A DNA stretch of 64,000 nucleotides from Methylovirgula ligni (GTDB lineage Bacteria; Pseudomonadota; Alphaproteobacteria; Rhizobiales; Beijerinckiaceae), in contig NZ_CP025086.1 of assembly GCF_004135935.1 (NCBI RefSeq), positions 930,001 to 994,000 of the forward strand, read 5' to 3'. A model generated the notes under the pieces. That model was not told where the DNA came from. It searched no databases and was given only the letters and a program-made list of their open reading frames with translations. Of the stretch, positions 1 through 10,210 are shown piece after piece. The position numbers and the translations under genes were made by a program. Numbering within the stretch: the stretch's first letter is position 1; every line of letters begins with the position of its first letter.

Positions 1-22
1 CGCGCAGCTTGTCCCAGTCCAT
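1..22 (-). CDS. LysR-type transcriptional regulator, first seven codons only
   Basis: The window edge cuts this gene. Only M-D-W-D-K-L-R is visible on the minus strand, preceded by a good ribosome binding site (GAGGGG, six bases before ATG). It begins 23 bases after the trxB stop codon on the same strand. LysR-type regulators that begin with this peptide are often found immediately after trxB in Hyphomicrobiales, which is the basis for the call. The identity is an inference from seven residues plus context. Confidence 0.45.
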
Positions 23-45
23 GGTCCCCTCGATCTAGCCGCGCG

Positions 46-1017
46 TCACTCCGCCGCCGCACGGTGATGCGCCTCGGCCGCCAGCCAGCGCTCCGCCTCG
101 AGCGCCGCCATGCAGCCTTGCCCCGCCGCCGTCACCGCTTGCCGGTAAATATCGTCCGTCACATCGCCCGCCGCGAAGACGCCAGGCACGTTGGTCGCCG
201 TAGAGAACGGCGCCGTCTTGAGATAGCCATTTGGCTTGGCGTCGATCTGGCCGAGGAAAAGCTCGGAGGCCGGCTGATGGCCGATGGCGACGAAGACGCC
301 CTCGGCCGGCACTTCCGTATAGACACCCGTCTTGACGTTCCTAAGCCGTGCATGGGTGACGCTGCGCGGCGCGTCGGTGCCGCAGATCTCGTCGACGGCA
401 TTGTCCCAGATGACTTCGACATTCGGCAGCCTGAACAGCCGCTCCTGCAAAATCTTCTCGGCACGGAACGAGTCGCGGCGGTGGACGATCGTCACCTTGC
501 GGGTGATCTGGGCGAGATACAGCGCCTCCTCGACCGCGGTATTGCCGCCGCCGACGACCAGCACATCCTTGCCGCGATAGAAAAACCCGTCGCAGGTGGC
601 GCAGGCCGAAACACCATAGCCGCGGTAAATCTCCTCCGTCGGGATACCAAGCCAGCGCGCCTTGGCGCCGGTCGCGATGATCAAGGCGTCGGTCGTATGG
701 GTCGTGCCGCTGTCGCCGTAGAGGTGGAAGGGACGGCTGCCAAGCTCGACCTTGACGATATGATCGGAGATGAAGTGCGTGCCGACATGCTCGGCCTGGA
801 GCCGCATCTGCTCCATCAGCCAGGGACCCTGGATCGGCGCCGCGAAGCCCGGATAATTCTCGACATCCGTCGTGATCATCAACTGGCCGCCGGGCTCGAA
901 GCCGGCGATCAGCACCGGCTCCAGCATCGCGCGGGCGGCATAGATCGCCGCCGTATAGCCGGCCGGACCGGAGCCGACGATGGTGAGCCTGGCGTGGCGG
1001 GTCGGGGCCTTGGACAT
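46..1017 (-). CDS. trxB: Thioredoxin-disulfide reductase
   Basis: Flavoprotein that uses NADPH to reduce thioredoxin in the cytoplasm. The 323-residue product has the FAD dinucleotide-binding motif GSGPAG (residues 15-20), the redox-active CATC pair (139-142) and the NADPH motif GGGNTA (156-161). A C-terminal GDV segment follows, as expected for the family, and the length is normal. The next gene on the same strand is the LysR-type start at the window edge, which is the usual alphaproteobacterial arrangement. The 208 bases upstream separate it from a DUF992 gene on the same strand, so it probably has its own promoter. Confidence 0.97.
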   Translation of the reverse strand: MSKAPTRHARLTIVGSGPAGYTAAIYAARAMLEPVLIAGFEPGGQLMITTDVENYPGFAAPIQGPWLMEQMRLQAEHVGTHFISDHIVKVELGSRPFHLYGDSGTTHTTDALIIATGAKARWLGIPTEEIYRGYGVSACATCDGFFYRGKDVLVVGGGNTAVEEALYLAQITRKVTIVHRRDSFRAEKILQERLFRLPNVEVIWDNAVDEICGTDAPRSVTHARLRNVKTGVYTEVPAEGVFVAIGHQPASELFLGQIDAKPNGYLKTAPFSTATNVPGVFAAGDVTDDIYRQAVTAAGQGCMAALEAERWLAAEAHHRAAAE

Positions 1018-1169
1018 GCGCGCCTCTATGACAAAACGTCATAGCAATCTATGGGCGCTACGCCCTGGCCGCAACCCGAAGACCCCGCCGCAGGCAGGGG
1101 ATAAGCCATTCTTTTAACCGGGTGCGCCGGGATCGGCGGCGTCGCCGCAAGCCTCTTCCGAAAGGCAAC

Positions 1170-1196
1170 GGCCAGCCGGCGTCTGACCGGCTGGCC
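1170..1196 (-). terminator. Probable intrinsic terminator of the DUF992 gene
   Basis: A perfect inverted repeat with 10-bp arms (GGCCAGCCGG / CCGGCTGGCC) and a 7-base loop lies 30 bases after the DUF992 stop codon. On the minus strand it is followed by a weak T-rich stretch (GTTGCCTTTC). Termination is likely but the T-run is poor. Confidence 0.6.
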
Positions 1197-1225
1197 GCTA
1201 TCCCATTCGGAATGAGGGCGATGTG

Positions 1226-1711
1226 TTAGGGGTGCGGGGCCGGCTCGAGCCGGAGGCCCGTGATGCCCGCCGTGATATCGACGCCGGTCTGCGCGCTGAC
1301 AGAGAGCGGCTGCAGACCAATCGAACCGCCATTGCCGCCGACGAGGGCGTTGGCGCCGACACCGATGCCGAGCGAAACGCTGGCGCTGGCGCCGCCGTAT
1401 TCGCCGGCGAGGGCAGTGTGGCCGAGTTCGCGCGTCGCCGCGAACACGCCCCAGACGATCCGGCCCGGTCCGCTCACGCCGATCGCGATGCCGATGCGGC
1501 GGATGGTGCCGACATAATAATCCGTCGGCGCGTAAGAACGGGTGAAGCGGCAGGACAGCGCCCTACGCGACGTAATGATGAGACCGACGCCCGGCGCCAC
1601 ATTGCATTCCAACAGGCCGACCTGCGCCGCCTGCACCGTGCCGGTGCTGGCGAACCAGGGCGAACAAAAAGCAAAAAGAGCTGCGGCGAAAACCCGTGGC
1701 TGAAAACGCAT
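1226..1711 (-). CDS. DUF992 family secreted protein
   Basis: A 161-residue small exported protein of unknown function. Residues 1 to about 28 form a signal peptide (positive start, hydrophobic core, A-Q-A cut site). The mature part starts V-G-L-L-E-C-N-V-A and is glycine- and alanine-rich with a conserved cysteine pair (L-E-C-N and L-S-C-R-F), as in the DUF992 family widespread in Hyphomicrobiales. It is followed by a strong hairpin and stands alone, so it is probably monocistronic. No enzymatic motif is visible. Confidence 0.8.
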   Translation of the reverse strand: MRFQPRVFAAALFAFCSPWFASTGTVQAAQVGLLECNVAPGVGLIITSRRALSCRFTRSYAPTDYYVGTIRRIGIAIGVSGPGRIVWGVFAATRELGHTALAGEYGGASASVSLGIGVGANALVGGNGGSIGLQPLSVSAQTGVDITAGITGLRLEPAPHP

Positions 1712-1865
1712 GAACGATCTCCTTCCCTGCCTGAAGCGAACCCTACCTGAAGCGAATTGTTGAGCCGCAGCTCACTTCCACGTAACATGGACTTATTCGT
1801 GACAGCGTCGCAAGTTCGCCCTCATCACGCCGCACATGTGAAAGCCCCTTATCGACTCGTCGATG

Positions 1866-2765
1866 TCACGGCCATTTGACCAAAGGCGGCATGGACGAGA
1901 GGATCGAATCGACATTGCCCCCCGTCTTGAGTCCGAAGATCGTGCCACGATCATAGAGCAGATTGAACTCAACATAGCGCCCGCGGCGCACGAGTTGCTC
2001 GTCGCGTTCCGCGTCATTCCAAAGCTTGGTAAAATTGCTGCGGACGATTTCCGGATAAATCGCCAGAAATGTCTCGCCGATATCGCGCGTGAAGGCAAAA
2101 TCCGCCTTAAAGCCCTCGGGCGAAGCGAGATAATCGTAGAAAATACCGCCGATGCCGCGCGGCTCCTGGCGATGCTTCAAATAAAAATATTCGTCGCACC
2201 ATTCCTTGAAGCGCTGATAGTCGGCAACCGCCACGTGACGCCGGCAGGCGGCTTCGAAAGCCGCGTGAAAGGCGATTGAATCGGGATCGCTCTGCGTGCG
2301 CCGGCGATCGAGCACGGGAGTCAAATCGGCCCCGCCGCCGAACCAGGCTTTCTGCGTCACGACGAAACGTGTGTTCATGTGCACGGTCGGCACATGCGGA
2401 TTCCAGGGATGGGCAATGAGTGAAATGCCCGCGGCCCAGAAATGCGGATCGGCTTCGGCGCCGGGAATCTGTTTGGCAAATTCCGGCGCGAACGTTCCGT
2501 AGACAGCCGACGTATGCACGCCGGCTTTTTCAAAGACGCGGCCCTTGAGCAGCGCCATGCGGCCGCCGCCGCCGTCGGCGCCGGTCGCGTCCTTGCGCTG
2601 CCAGGGTGTGACAACGAAGCGGCCGGGCGCCGTACTCTCTGGCGCGAAAGGGCCGGGGCATTCCACTTCAAGCGTCTCGAAGGCGGCGCAGATTTTCGTC
2701 TGCAAAGCCTCGAACCAGGCGCGCGCCTCGGTCTGCTGGCGCGCCAATTCCGCTACGTCAACCAT
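1866..2765 (-). CDS. hemF: Oxygen-dependent coproporphyrinogen III oxidase
   Basis: Catalyses oxidative decarboxylation of coproporphyrinogen III to protoporphyrinogen IX in heme synthesis, using O2. The 299-residue product shows the family's histidine-rich stretch (H119, H124, H129 in the G-I-S-L-I-A-H to H-M-N-T-R segment) and the GGGADLTPV signature (143-151). Length is normal. The start codon lies three bases after the trmL stop, so the two genes form an operon. Being the aerobic enzyme, it fits an oxygen-respiring organism that also carries the bc1 genes transcribed divergently nearby. Confidence 0.97.
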   Translation of the reverse strand: MVDVAELARQQTEARAWFEALQTKICAAFETLEVECPGPFAPESTAPGRFVVTPWQRKDATGADGGGGRMALLKGRVFEKAGVHTSAVYGTFAPEFAKQIPGAEADPHFWAAGISLIAHPWNPHVPTVHMNTRFVVTQKAWFGGGADLTPVLDRRRTQSDPDSIAFHAAFEAACRRHVAVADYQRFKEWCDEYFYLKHRQEPRGIGGIFYDYLASPEGFKADFAFTRDIGETFLAIYPEIVRSNFTKLWNDAERDEQLVRRGRYVEFNLLYDRGTIFGLKTGGNVDSILSSMPPLVKWP

Positions 2766-2768
2766 ACC

Positions 2769-3266
2769 CTATCCTTCCCCGCCTTCGCCCGCCGCATCGC
2801 GGATTTGCCGCAGCGCCTCCCCGAGAACCATCGCGGCGGCGACCGCAACATTCAGCGAGCGCAATGGCGGGCGGATCGGAATACGCACGCCGGCATCGGC
2901 CACAGCCCGCACGGCGTCGGGTACACCCGAGGATTCGCGCCCGACAAGCAATATGTCGCCGGGCGCATAACGGAAATCGCGATAATCCTGCGCCGCCTTG
3001 GTCGAAAGCAGCACGAGCCGGCGCCCCGCGGCTTCGCGCCAGGCCGCGAAAGCAGCGAAACTTTCATGCCGGGCGAGCGTCACATGATCGAGATAATCCA
3101 TGCCGGCGCGGCGGAAGGCGCGATCGCTCATCGGAAAGCCGGCCGGCGCGATGAGCGCCGCCTCGACCCCGAGACAGGCACAGAGGCGCAGCATCGTCCC
3201 GCAATTCTGCGGAATGTCCGGCTGATACAGAGCCAAAGTCAGCGGCGGCCCGGCAGTGTCCGTCAT
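2769..3266 (-). CDS. trmL: tRNA (cytidine/uridine(34)-2'-O)-methyltransferase
   Basis: SPOUT-class methyltransferase that 2'-O-methylates the wobble base of certain leucine tRNAs. The 165-residue product carries the N-C-G-T-M-L-R motif (21-27), a V-G-R-E-S-S-G motif and the knotted C-terminal segment P-L-R-S-L-N-V-A-V-A. The ATG at 3266 is chosen because a GGAGG site lies just upstream and the protein length then matches the family. The frame stays open further upstream, but that extension overlaps petA and has no family similarity. It forms an operon with hemF. Confidence 0.93.
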   Translation of the reverse strand: MTDTAGPPLTLALYQPDIPQNCGTMLRLCACLGVEAALIAPAGFPMSDRAFRRAGMDYLDHVTLARHESFAAFAAWREAAGRRLVLLSTKAAQDYRDFRYAPGDILLVGRESSGVPDAVRAVADAGVRIPIRPPLRSLNVAVAAAMVLGEALRQIRDAAGEGGEG

Positions 3267-3399
3267 TGAACCTCCATCGCACGCCTGTTCGCGCTCGTCC
3301 TTTCGGTCAAGTGGCGAAACGACGCATTGCTGCCCAAGCGTAAAAGCGCGACACTCTAAAGAAGGGCAAAAAGCCCATTGAAAATATTGGGGAAACGTC

Positions 3400-3921
3400 T
3401 TGGCTGAGAGCGTAAGCTTGGAGCAGCCGACGCGTCGCGATTTTCTGTTCATCGCGACCGGATCCGTCGGTGCCGTCGGTGTCGCATCCGCTGTCTGGCC
3501 GTTGATCGACCAGATGAACCCCGATGCCTCGACGCTCGCTGCCGCCTCTACGGAGGTCGATCTCTCCCATATCGGCGAAGGCCAGATCCTCACCGTCAAA
3601 TGGCGCGGCAAGCCGGTTTTCGTCCGCCACCGCACGCCGAAAGAAATCGCCGCCGCCCGCGCCGTGCCGCTGAGTGAATTGCGCGATCCTGCGACCGATG
3701 AAGAGCGCGCGCCACATCCCGAATGGCTGGTCGTCATCGGCATCTGCACCCATCTCGGCTGCGTGCCGCTCGGTCATCAAGGCCCTTACGACGGCTGGTT
3801 CTGCCCCTGCCACGGCTCGGTCTACGACACCGCCGCGCGCATCCGCCAGGGACCGGCGCCGTACAACCTTGTCCTGCCTCCTTACAAATTCCTCCCCGAC
3901 AACAAGCTCCAGATCGGCTGA
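3400..3921 (+). CDS. petA: Ubiquinol-cytochrome c reductase, Rieske iron-sulfur subunit
   Basis: Electron-transfer subunit of the bc1 complex on the periplasmic side of the inner membrane. The Tat-type start T-R-R-D-F-L-F (11-17) runs into a single membrane anchor (about 18-36). The 2Fe-2S cluster motifs CTHLGC (116-121) and CPCHGS (135-140) are intact. The 173-residue length is typical. The start is a TTG with GGGGAAA upstream; no ATG fits. First gene of petABC, divergent from trmL-hemF across 133 bases. Confidence 0.97.
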   Translation: MAESVSLEQPTRRDFLFIATGSVGAVGVASAVWPLIDQMNPDASTLAAASTEVDLSHIGEGQILTVKWRGKPVFVRHRTPKEIAAARAVPLSELRDPATDEERAPHPEWLVVIGICTHLGCVPLGHQGPYDGWFCPCHGSVYDTAARIRQGPAPYNLVLPPYKFLPDNKLQIG

Positions 3922-3960
3922 GCATGATGGCCGGCAAGCGGGTGCAGCAGAGATGATGCG

Positions 3961-5199
3961 ATGAGCGGTTCTTCTCCCTATGTCCCGAAGAGCGCCTTCG
4001 CCAGATGGCTCGACAGCCGCCTGCCGATCGTTGGCCTCGTCCATTCGTCGTTCATCACGTTTCCGAACCCGCGCAATCTCAACTATTGGTGGACCTTCGG
4101 CGGCATATTGAGCTTCATGCTGGTGGCGCAGATCGTCACCGGTGTCGCGCTCGCCATGCATTACGTGCCGAATTCGAGCCTCGCCTTTCTCTCTGTCGAG
4201 CACATCATGCGCGACGTGAACTATGGCTGGCTGCTGCGCTATGCGCATTCGAACGGCGCCTCGATGTTCTTCTTCGCCGTCTACATCCACATCATCCGCG
4301 GCGTCTATTACGGCTCCTACAAAGCGCCGCGCGAAGTCCTCTGGATCCTCGGCGTCATTATCTATCTGCTCATGATGGCGACCGGCTTTCTCGGCTATAC
4401 GCTGCCCTGGGGCCAGATGAGTTTCTGGGGCGCGACCGTCATCACCAGCCTCTTCTCGGCGATCCCGCTCGTCGGCAATGCGATCACGACCTGGCTCTGG
4501 GGCGGCTACGCGGTCGACGACGCGACGCTCAACCGCTTCTACGCTTTGCATTACCTGCTGCCGTTCATGATTGCCGCAGTCGTCGTGCTGCACATCTGGG
4601 CGCTGCATGTGACCGGCTCCAACAATCCGACCGGCATCGAGAAGCAATCGAGCAAGGACACGCTGCCCTTTCATCCCTATTTCACGGTCAAGGACGGCTT
4701 CGCCCTCGTCTGCTTCCTGATCCTCTACGCCTGGTTCATCTTTTACATTCCGAACTATCTCGGCGACGCGGATAATTACATCCCCGCCAATCCGCTGCAG
4801 ACGCCGCCGCACATCGTGCCGGAATGGTATTATCTGCCATTCTACGCGATCCTGCGCTCGATCCCGTCGAAGCTCGGCGGCGTCACCTGCATGTTCGGCG
4901 CGATCCTGCTATTCGCGTTCCTGCCCTGGCTCGACCGCTCGCCGGTGCGCTCGGCGACCTACCGGCCGCTGTTCCGCGTCTTCTTCTGGCTCTTTGTCGC
5001 GACGATCATTGGCCTCGGCTACATCGGTTCGCAGCCGCCGGAGGGCGGCTTCATCCTCGCCGGGCGTATCCTGACGATCTCGTATTTTTCCTTCTTCTTC
5101 ATCGTGCTGCCGCTGCTCAACGTGTTCGAGAAGCCGAGAAAGCCGCCTGCGTCCATCGCCGAGGCTGTGCTCGCCAAATCGACACCGGGCAAAGTCTGA
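3961..5199 (+). CDS. petB: Cytochrome b of the bc1 complex
   Basis: Integral membrane subunit that binds two b hemes and carries both quinone sites. The four heme-ligand histidines are visible (H96 and H110 in helix B, H197 and H211 in helix D). The P-E-W-Y quinol-oxidation motif also appears after the fourth helix. At 412 residues it is the full-length (not split b6/IV) form usual in Alphaproteobacteria. It starts 39 bases after petA and precedes petC by 16 bases in one operon. Confidence 0.98.
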   Translation: MSGSSPYVPKSAFARWLDSRLPIVGLVHSSFITFPNPRNLNYWWTFGGILSFMLVAQIVTGVALAMHYVPNSSLAFLSVEHIMRDVNYGWLLRYAHSNGASMFFFAVYIHIIRGVYYGSYKAPREVLWILGVIIYLLMMATGFLGYTLPWGQMSFWGATVITSLFSAIPLVGNAITTWLWGGYAVDDATLNRFYALHYLLPFMIAAVVVLHIWALHVTGSNNPTGIEKQSSKDTLPFHPYFTVKDGFALVCFLILYAWFIFYIPNYLGDADNYIPANPLQTPPHIVPEWYYLPFYAILRSIPSKLGGVTCMFGAILLFAFLPWLDRSPVRSATYRPLFRVFFWLFVATIIGLGYIGSQPPEGGFILAGRILTISYFSFFFIVLPLLNVFEKPRKPPASIAEAVLAKSTPGKV

Positions 5200-5215
5200 A
5201 TCGGGACATCTCAAG

Positions 5216-6073
5216 ATGGCGCATCGCGTGCGGCTTATTTTGGCAGGCTTGGCAGGCATCGCCGGCCTCTGCATAGCGACGGGCGCGGCGCTCGCCGCCG
5301 GCACCACGAACACCGGCAACGAGGTTCCACTTCAGGCGGAAGGTTTGACGCCGCCGCGCCAGACGTGGAGCTTCCACGGGCCTTTCGGCAAGTTCGACCA
5401 GGCGCAATTGCAGCGCGGCTTCAAGGTCTATCATGATGTCTGCAGCGCCTGCCATTCGCTGAACCTCGTCGCCTTCCGCGATCTCGCGGAAGCGGGCGGT
5501 CCGGGCTTTTCCGAAGCGCAAGTAAAGGCGCTCGCCGCCGGCTATCAAGTCGAGGACGGGCCGAACGAGCAGGGCCAGATGTTCAAGCGCCCGGGCCGGC
5601 CTTCCGACAATTTTCCGCCGCCCTTCCCCAACCCCGAGGCGGCGAAGGCGGTGTTCGGCGCCGCGCCGCCGGATATGTCGGACCTCGCCAAGGCCCGCGG
5701 CTTCCCGCGGCCCTTCCCGCTTTTCGTCTTCGACGCCTTCACCGAATATCAGGAGCAGGGGCCGGATTATATCGTCGCGATCCTCAACGGCTTCACCCAT
5801 TCCGACGATCCGAACTGGAATCTCTATTTCCCCGGCCACAAGATCGCCATGCCGAAGCCGCTCGCCGACGGCGCCGTGCGCTATACCGACGGGACGGCGC
5901 CGACGCTGGCCAATTACTCGCGCGATGTCGCGGCTTTCCTCTATTGGGCGGCCGAACCCAAGCTCGAGGAGCGCAAGGCGACCGGCTTCCGCGTCCTCAT
6001 CTTCCTGATCGTCTTCGCGACGCTGCTCTATTTCACCAAGAAGCGCATCTGGTCCGGCGTCGGCGGCCATTGA
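5216..6073 (+). CDS. petC: Cytochrome c1 of the bc1 complex
   Basis: Periplasmic c-type cytochrome that passes electrons from the Rieske protein to soluble cytochrome c. A signal peptide (about 1-28) precedes the heme-attachment motif CSACH (76-80). The sixth-ligand methionine is probably in G-H-K-I-A-M-P-K. A C-terminal anchor helix (L-I-F-L-I-V-F-A-T-L-L-Y-F) is followed by positive residues. Full length at 285 residues. It closes the petABC operon. Confidence 0.97.
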   Translation: MAHRVRLILAGLAGIAGLCIATGAALAAGTTNTGNEVPLQAEGLTPPRQTWSFHGPFGKFDQAQLQRGFKVYHDVCSACHSLNLVAFRDLAEAGGPGFSEAQVKALAAGYQVEDGPNEQGQMFKRPGRPSDNFPPPFPNPEAAKAVFGAAPPDMSDLAKARGFPRPFPLFVFDAFTEYQEQGPDYIVAILNGFTHSDDPNWNLYFPGHKIAMPKPLADGAVRYTDGTAPTLANYSRDVAAFLYWAAEPKLEERKATGFRVLIFLIVFATLLYFTKKRIWSGVGGH

Positions 6074-6170
6074 GGCCCACCGCTGCCCGTCTTTTAGCCA
6101 GCCCGCAACGTTGACACGGTCCGCCGCCGGGGCCAATTCTGCGCCGCGAAATCCATCCGGTCGGGGCGGC

Positions 6171-7046
6171 ATGACCAAATCCATTGTCGGTATCATCGGC
6201 GGCTCGGGGGTCTACCACCTGCCGGGCCTTGCGGACTTGCACGAAAAAAGCGTCTCGACGCCCTGGGGCGAACCCTCCGACGCGCTGCGCTTCGGCAAGG
6301 TGGGGGCGACCGAAGTCGTTTTCCTGCCCCGGCACGGACGCGGCCACCGGCTTTCGCCGTCCGGCATCAACTACCGCGCCAATATCTATGCGCTGAAAGA
6401 GGCCGGCGTCACCGATCTCGTCTCCGTTTCCGCCTGCGGCTCGTTCAAGGCCGAACTCAATCCCGGCCTCTTCGTCCTCGTCGATCAATTCGTCGACCGG
6501 ACCTTCGGGCGGCAATCCTCGTTCTTCGGCAATGGCTGCGTCGCGCATGTCTCGATGGCGCATCCGGTCGCGCCGCGGCTGCAAGAGCGTCTCGCTGCTG
6601 CTGCCGCCGCCGAAGGCATCGGCTATGTGAACGGCGGCACCTATGTCGCGATGGAGGGGCCGCAATTCTCCTCACTCGCCGAATCGCGCGCCTATCAGGC
6701 CGCCGGTTTCGATGTCATCGGCATGACCGCGATGCCGGAAGCCAAACTCGCCCGCGAGGCGGAAATCTCCTATGCCACCGTCGCCATGGTGACGGACTTC
6801 GATTGCTGGCATCCCGAGCACGACGACGTGGATGTCGCCTCGATCATCGCCACTTTGCAGGCCAATGCCGGCAAGGCCGAGCGGTTGCTGGCCCGGCTGC
6901 TGCAAGATTTCCCCGCCGAGCACGAGCCCTGCCCGATCGGCTCCGACCGGCCGCTCGATACGGCGCTCATCACCGCGCCTGAGGCGCGCGATCCGGAACT
7001 TCTCAAGAAGCTCGACGCCCTATTGAAACGAGTCAACGGCCAATGA
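6171..7046 (+). CDS. mtnP: S-methyl-5'-thioadenosine phosphorylase
   Basis: Cleaves methylthioadenosine with phosphate to adenine and methylthioribose-1-phosphate in the methionine/polyamine salvage route. The 291-residue protein starts G-I-I-G-G-S-G-V-Y, the family's N-terminal phosphate-binding loop. It also has R-H-G-R-G-H and the substrate segment [12 protein letters not shown]. The ATG at 6171 gives the family length; the open frame reaches back to a TTG at 6111 without family similarity. Its stop overlaps the apt start (ATGA), so adenine produced here is handed to Apt by a coupled gene. Confidence 0.95.
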   Translation: MTKSIVGIIGGSGVYHLPGLADLHEKSVSTPWGEPSDALRFGKVGATEVVFLPRHGRGHRLSPSGINYRANIYALKEAGVTDLVSVSACGSFKAELNPGLFVLVDQFVDRTFGRQSSFFGNGCVAHVSMAHPVAPRLQERLAAAAAAEGIGYVNGGTYVAMEGPQFSSLAESRAYQAAGFDVIGMTAMPEAKLAREAEISYATVAMVTDFDCWHPEHDDVDVASIIATLQANAGKAERLLARLLQDFPAEHEPCPIGSDRPLDTALITAPEARDPELLKKLDALLKRVNGQ

Positions 7047-7570
7047 CCCTCAAGAACGCCATCCGCAGCATTCCGGATTATCCCAAGCCCGGCATCATCT
7101 TCCGCGACATCACCACTCTGCTGGCCGACGCGAAGGCCTTCCGCAAGGCGATCGACGAACTGGTGCAGCCCTGGTCGGGGGACAAGATCGACAAGATCGC
7201 CGGAATCGAGGCGCGCGGCTTCATCCTCGGCGGCGCGGTGGCGCATCAGCTCTCGGCCGGCTTCGTACCGATCCGCAAAAAGGGCAAGCTGCCGCACAAG
7301 ACTGTCTCGATTTCCTATTCGCTCGAATATGGCGACGACGAGATGGAGATTCATGTCGATGCGGTGCAGCCGGGCGAAAAGGTGATCCTTGTCGACGATC
7401 TCATCGCCACCGGCGGGACGGCGGAAGCGGCGGTGAAACTCCTGAAGAAGATCGGCGCCGATGTCGTCGCCACCGTTTTCGTTATCGACCTGCCGGAGCT
7501 CGGCGGCGCCAAGAAGATCGAGGCGCTCGGCGTGCCGGTGCGCAGCCTCATCGCCTTCGAAGGGCACTAA
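7043..7570 (+). CDS. apt: Adenine phosphoribosyltransferase
   Basis: Converts adenine and PRPP to AMP. The PRPP-binding motif [14 protein letters not shown] (114-127) is intact, and the conserved G-I-E-A-R-G-F segment (54-60) lies upstream of it. The 175-residue length is normal. The start overlaps the mtnP stop by four bases, which implies translational coupling and a joint role in recycling adenine from methylthioadenosine. It converges with the next gene only six bases later. Confidence 0.97.
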   Translation: MTLKNAIRSIPDYPKPGIIFRDITTLLADAKAFRKAIDELVQPWSGDKIDKIAGIEARGFILGGAVAHQLSAGFVPIRKKGKLPHKTVSISYSLEYGDDEMEIHVDAVQPGEKVILVDDLIATGGTAEAAVKLLKKIGADVVATVFVIDLPELGGAKKIEALGVPVRSLIAFEGH

Positions 7571-7576
7571 AGCCGC

Positions 7577-8497
7577 TCAAGCCCGCCCCGCCACCGAAAA
7601 CTGGGAAACGTACCAGCGCGCGTACCAGTGAATGACCCACGGGATCGGGATGATGAAGGCGCATCCGAGCGCGACGGCGAACGTGCGCCAGAGAATCTCG
7701 AGGCCTGTCGCATTGAAGCTGACCGGCCCCGGCGCGCCTTCGATATGGGCCGCGATCCAGCGCATCCAGGCGCTGGTGACCCAGGCCCAGCCGATGATCG
7801 TGATGAAAGAGATGTAGAGCAGCAGCGACCAGCCGACATAGCCGAGAACGTCGCCGCTGAAACGCAGCCCCAGCGGCTGCCCGCCCGAGGTGATGTTCGG
7901 GATCAGCCACCGCAGCACGAGCCAGCCGAGTGCCGCCTCGACGGGGACGAGCAGGAACGGCAGCGCGTGGACATGCTCTTTGGGATGGGCATGGGCCTCG
8001 GGCAGGCCGGCATAGGTGAGCAGCGCGATGAGAATGAAGACCCACCAGATATCCGCGGGCTTGCCGGAAAATCCGAGCGCTGAAATCTGCGGCACGCGCA
8101 GATGTTCGATGAACCATTTGTAGAAGCCCGGCATCACCCAGGGCGCGGGGATGACGAACAGCATACCGACAGCGACAAGCAGCAAGCGACCCAACAGACC
8201 CCAGACGCCGAAGTCCGCCGAGACCGCATTGCCCTGCACGCGGAGGGAATCCGCATTGGCCGCCGCCCATTGCGCGCTGCCGGGCAGCGGGGGCGGGGGC
8301 GGCCCGGGCGGCGGCGAGGCAGCCGAGGCGATGAGGCCGGGCACATCCCCGGCCCGCCGCCAATCCGCCATGCCCTCGCTCCAGACAAGCGTCTCGGCGG
8401 TCACGCGGCCCGACGCGATCAGCGCGAGAAATCCCGCTTCGGGGAAAGGCCCCAGACGCCCGCCCGCTTCGACGATGTACCAAGCCCGCTCGACCAT
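7577..8497 (-). CDS. Membrane protein with N-terminal GYF-2 (DUF4339) domain
   Basis: Unknown function. Residues 1 to about 56 match the GYF_2/DUF4339 type (W-Y-I-V-E ... G-P-F-P-E ... W-S-E-G-M-A-D-W-R), a probable protein-interaction module. A proline-rich linker (P-P-P-G-P-P-P-P-P) follows. The rest is a membrane domain with about five or six hydrophobic helices, with two W-x-x-x-W-x-x-x-Y-type repeats, suggesting internal duplication. It converges with apt. The proline-rich linker beside a GYF-type domain could allow self-interaction, but that is speculation. Confidence 0.72.
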   Translation of the reverse strand: MVERAWYIVEAGGRLGPFPEAGFLALIASGRVTAETLVWSEGMADWRRAGDVPGLIASAASPPPGPPPPPLPGSAQWAAANADSLRVQGNAVSADFGVWGLLGRLLLVAVGMLFVIPAPWVMPGFYKWFIEHLRVPQISALGFSGKPADIWWVFILIALLTYAGLPEAHAHPKEHVHALPFLLVPVEAALGWLVLRWLIPNITSGGQPLGLRFSGDVLGYVGWSLLLYISFITIIGWAWVTSAWMRWIAAHIEGAPGPVSFNATGLEILWRTFAVALGCAFIIPIPWVIHWYARWYVSQFSVAGRA

Positions 8498-8599
8498 CGA
8501 CGCCTCCCGAAGCCTCGGCCTCTCGCCTAGCCGTTATTGATTTCGGAAATTTGAACCAAGGCCAGAATAACGCAAACTGGACAATCCGCCGGGGAATGT

Positions 8600-10210
8600 T
8601 CAGCCGCGCCCCGCATCCCGCAAAATCTCCCGCGCGGCGTTGCGGCCCGGCAGGCCGGTGACGCCGCCGCCGGGATGGGTGCCGGCACCGCACATGTAGA
8701 GCCCGCCAACCGGCCCGCGATAATCGGCATGGCCGAGCATTGGCCGCGCGGAGAACAACTGGCCGAGATCGAGCGCGCCGTGGAAGATGTCGCCGCCGAC
8801 GAGCCCGAAGGTACGTTCGAGATCGAGCGGCGAAAAAATCTGCCGGGCGATGACCGACGCCCTGAAATTCGGCGCGTAGCGATCGACCGTCGCGATCATG
8901 AGGTCTGCGACCTCGTCGCGGTGATCGTCCCATGATCTGCCATCGGGCAGGACCGGGGCGACATGCTGGCAGAAGAGACTTGCGACATGCGCGCCCTTCG
9001 GCGCCAGCGTGTCGTCGAGCGTCGAGGGAATGAGCATTTCGACAATCGGGTTTTGCGACCAGCCGAAGCGCCGCGCGTCGAAATAGGCGTCTTCCATGTA
9101 GCGCAGCGACGGGGCGATGATGATGCCGGCGGTATGATGCTCGGCCACATCGCGCCCCGGCAGCGCGGAGAAATCAGGCAGCTCCGACAAAGCGACATTC
9201 ATGCGGAACGTGCCGGAGCCACAGCGCCAGCGCCCGATGCGATCCCTGAAATCGGCGGGCAGCGCGTCTTGCGGAACGAGATCGCGATAAAGCAGCTTCG
9301 GATTGACATTGGCGACGATGATTTTTCCGCGAAACGCCTCACCCTTCTGCGTGACGACACCGGCGGCGCGGCCTTTTTCGATGAGCACTTCGCGCACGGG
9401 ACTCGCGGTGCGAATCTCAACGCCGCGCACGGCCGCCGCCTTCGCCATCGCCTGCGTAATCGCGCCCATGCCGCCGATCGCATGTCCCCATTGGCCCTTC
9501 AGGCCGTTCACCTCGCCGAAGCAATGATGCAGCAGCACATAGGCCGAGCCCGGCGCGTAGGGGCTCGCATAATTGCCGACGACGGAATCAAAGCCGTAGG
9601 CCGCCTTGATCGGCGCGCTCTCAAACCAATGATCGAGATAATCGCCAGCGGAGGCGGTAAAGATTTCCAGTACATCGCGCTCGGCCTCAAGGCCCAGCCG
9701 GCGCAGCCTGTCGGCGAATTTTCCCGCGCGAAACAATTGCCGCAGCCAATCGCCCGCGCCACCGGACGAAACGTTCGGCGGCGTCTCCTGCGCGACGGCG
9801 CGCAGAAAATCGGCGAGCGCATCGAGCCGCGCCGAATAGGCCTCGAGCCTGTCCGCATCCCGCGCCGAAAACCTTGCGACTTCCGCCTGTGTGCGGCCCG
9901 CACCGACCTTCAGATAATTGTCATCATCGAGCGGCAGAAAATTCGAGAGTTTTCGCGGAACGATGCGCAGCCCGTGGCTGGCAAGATCGAGATCGCGGAT
10001 GATTTTCGGATTGAGCAGCGAGACCGTATAAGCGGCGACCGAATTGCGGAAACCGGGGTGAAATTCCTGCGTCACCGCGCAGCCGCCGATTGTATCGCGC
10101 GCTTCGAGCACCAGAGTCTTGAGACCCGCGGCGCCGAGATAGGCAGCGCAGACGAGGCCATTATGGCCGCCGCCGATGATGATGGCGTCGTAGGCCGATG
10201 CTTGGCTCAA
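8600..10210 (-). CDS. CrtI/PYROXD2-like FAD-dependent oxidoreductase
   Basis: A 536-residue flavoprotein of the phytoene-desaturase-like superfamily. An N-terminal dinucleotide fold contains GGGHNG (13-18) and a following V-L-E-A-R acidic end. The C-terminal signature M-C-G-A-G-T-H-P-G-G-G-V is typical of the family. No carotenoid genes are nearby, so a specific carotenoid step cannot be assigned; the PYROXD2-like subgroup is a better fit than true CrtI. It is transcribed divergently from the GNAT gene across 118 bases. Confidence 0.85.
   Translation of the reverse strand: MSQASAYDAIIIGGGHNGLVCAAYLGAAGLKTLVLEARDTIGGCAVTQEFHPGFRNSVAAYTVSLLNPKIIRDLDLASHGLRIVPRKLSNFLPLDDDNYLKVGAGRTQAEVARFSARDADRLEAYSARLDALADFLRAVAQETPPNVSSGGAGDWLRQLFRAGKFADRLRRLGLEAERDVLEIFTASAGDYLDHWFESAPIKAAYGFDSVVGNYASPYAPGSAYVLLHHCFGEVNGLKGQWGHAIGGMGAITQAMAKAAAVRGVEIRTASPVREVLIEKGRAAGVVTQKGEAFRGKIIVANVNPKLLYRDLVPQDALPADFRDRIGRWRCGSGTFRMNVALSELPDFSALPGRDVAEHHTAGIIIAPSLRYMEDAYFDARRFGWSQNPIVEMLIPSTLDDTLAPKGAHVASLFCQHVAPVLPDGRSWDDHRDEVADLMIATVDRYAPNFRASVIARQIFSPLDLERTFGLVGGDIFHGALDLGQLFSARPMLGHADYRGPVGGLYMCGAGTHPGGGVTGLPGRNAAREILRDAGRG

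Noticed and set aside
3307-4812. 501-codon open frame on the minus strand over petA/petB
   Set aside because: Shadow of the GC-rich petA and petB genes in the opposite strand; low-complexity Arg/Glu/Asp product, no ribosome binding site, no family.
8600-10210. Carotenoid phytoene desaturase (crtI) assignment
   Set aside because: No carotenoid genes nearby and the family is broad; kept as CrtI/PYROXD2-like.
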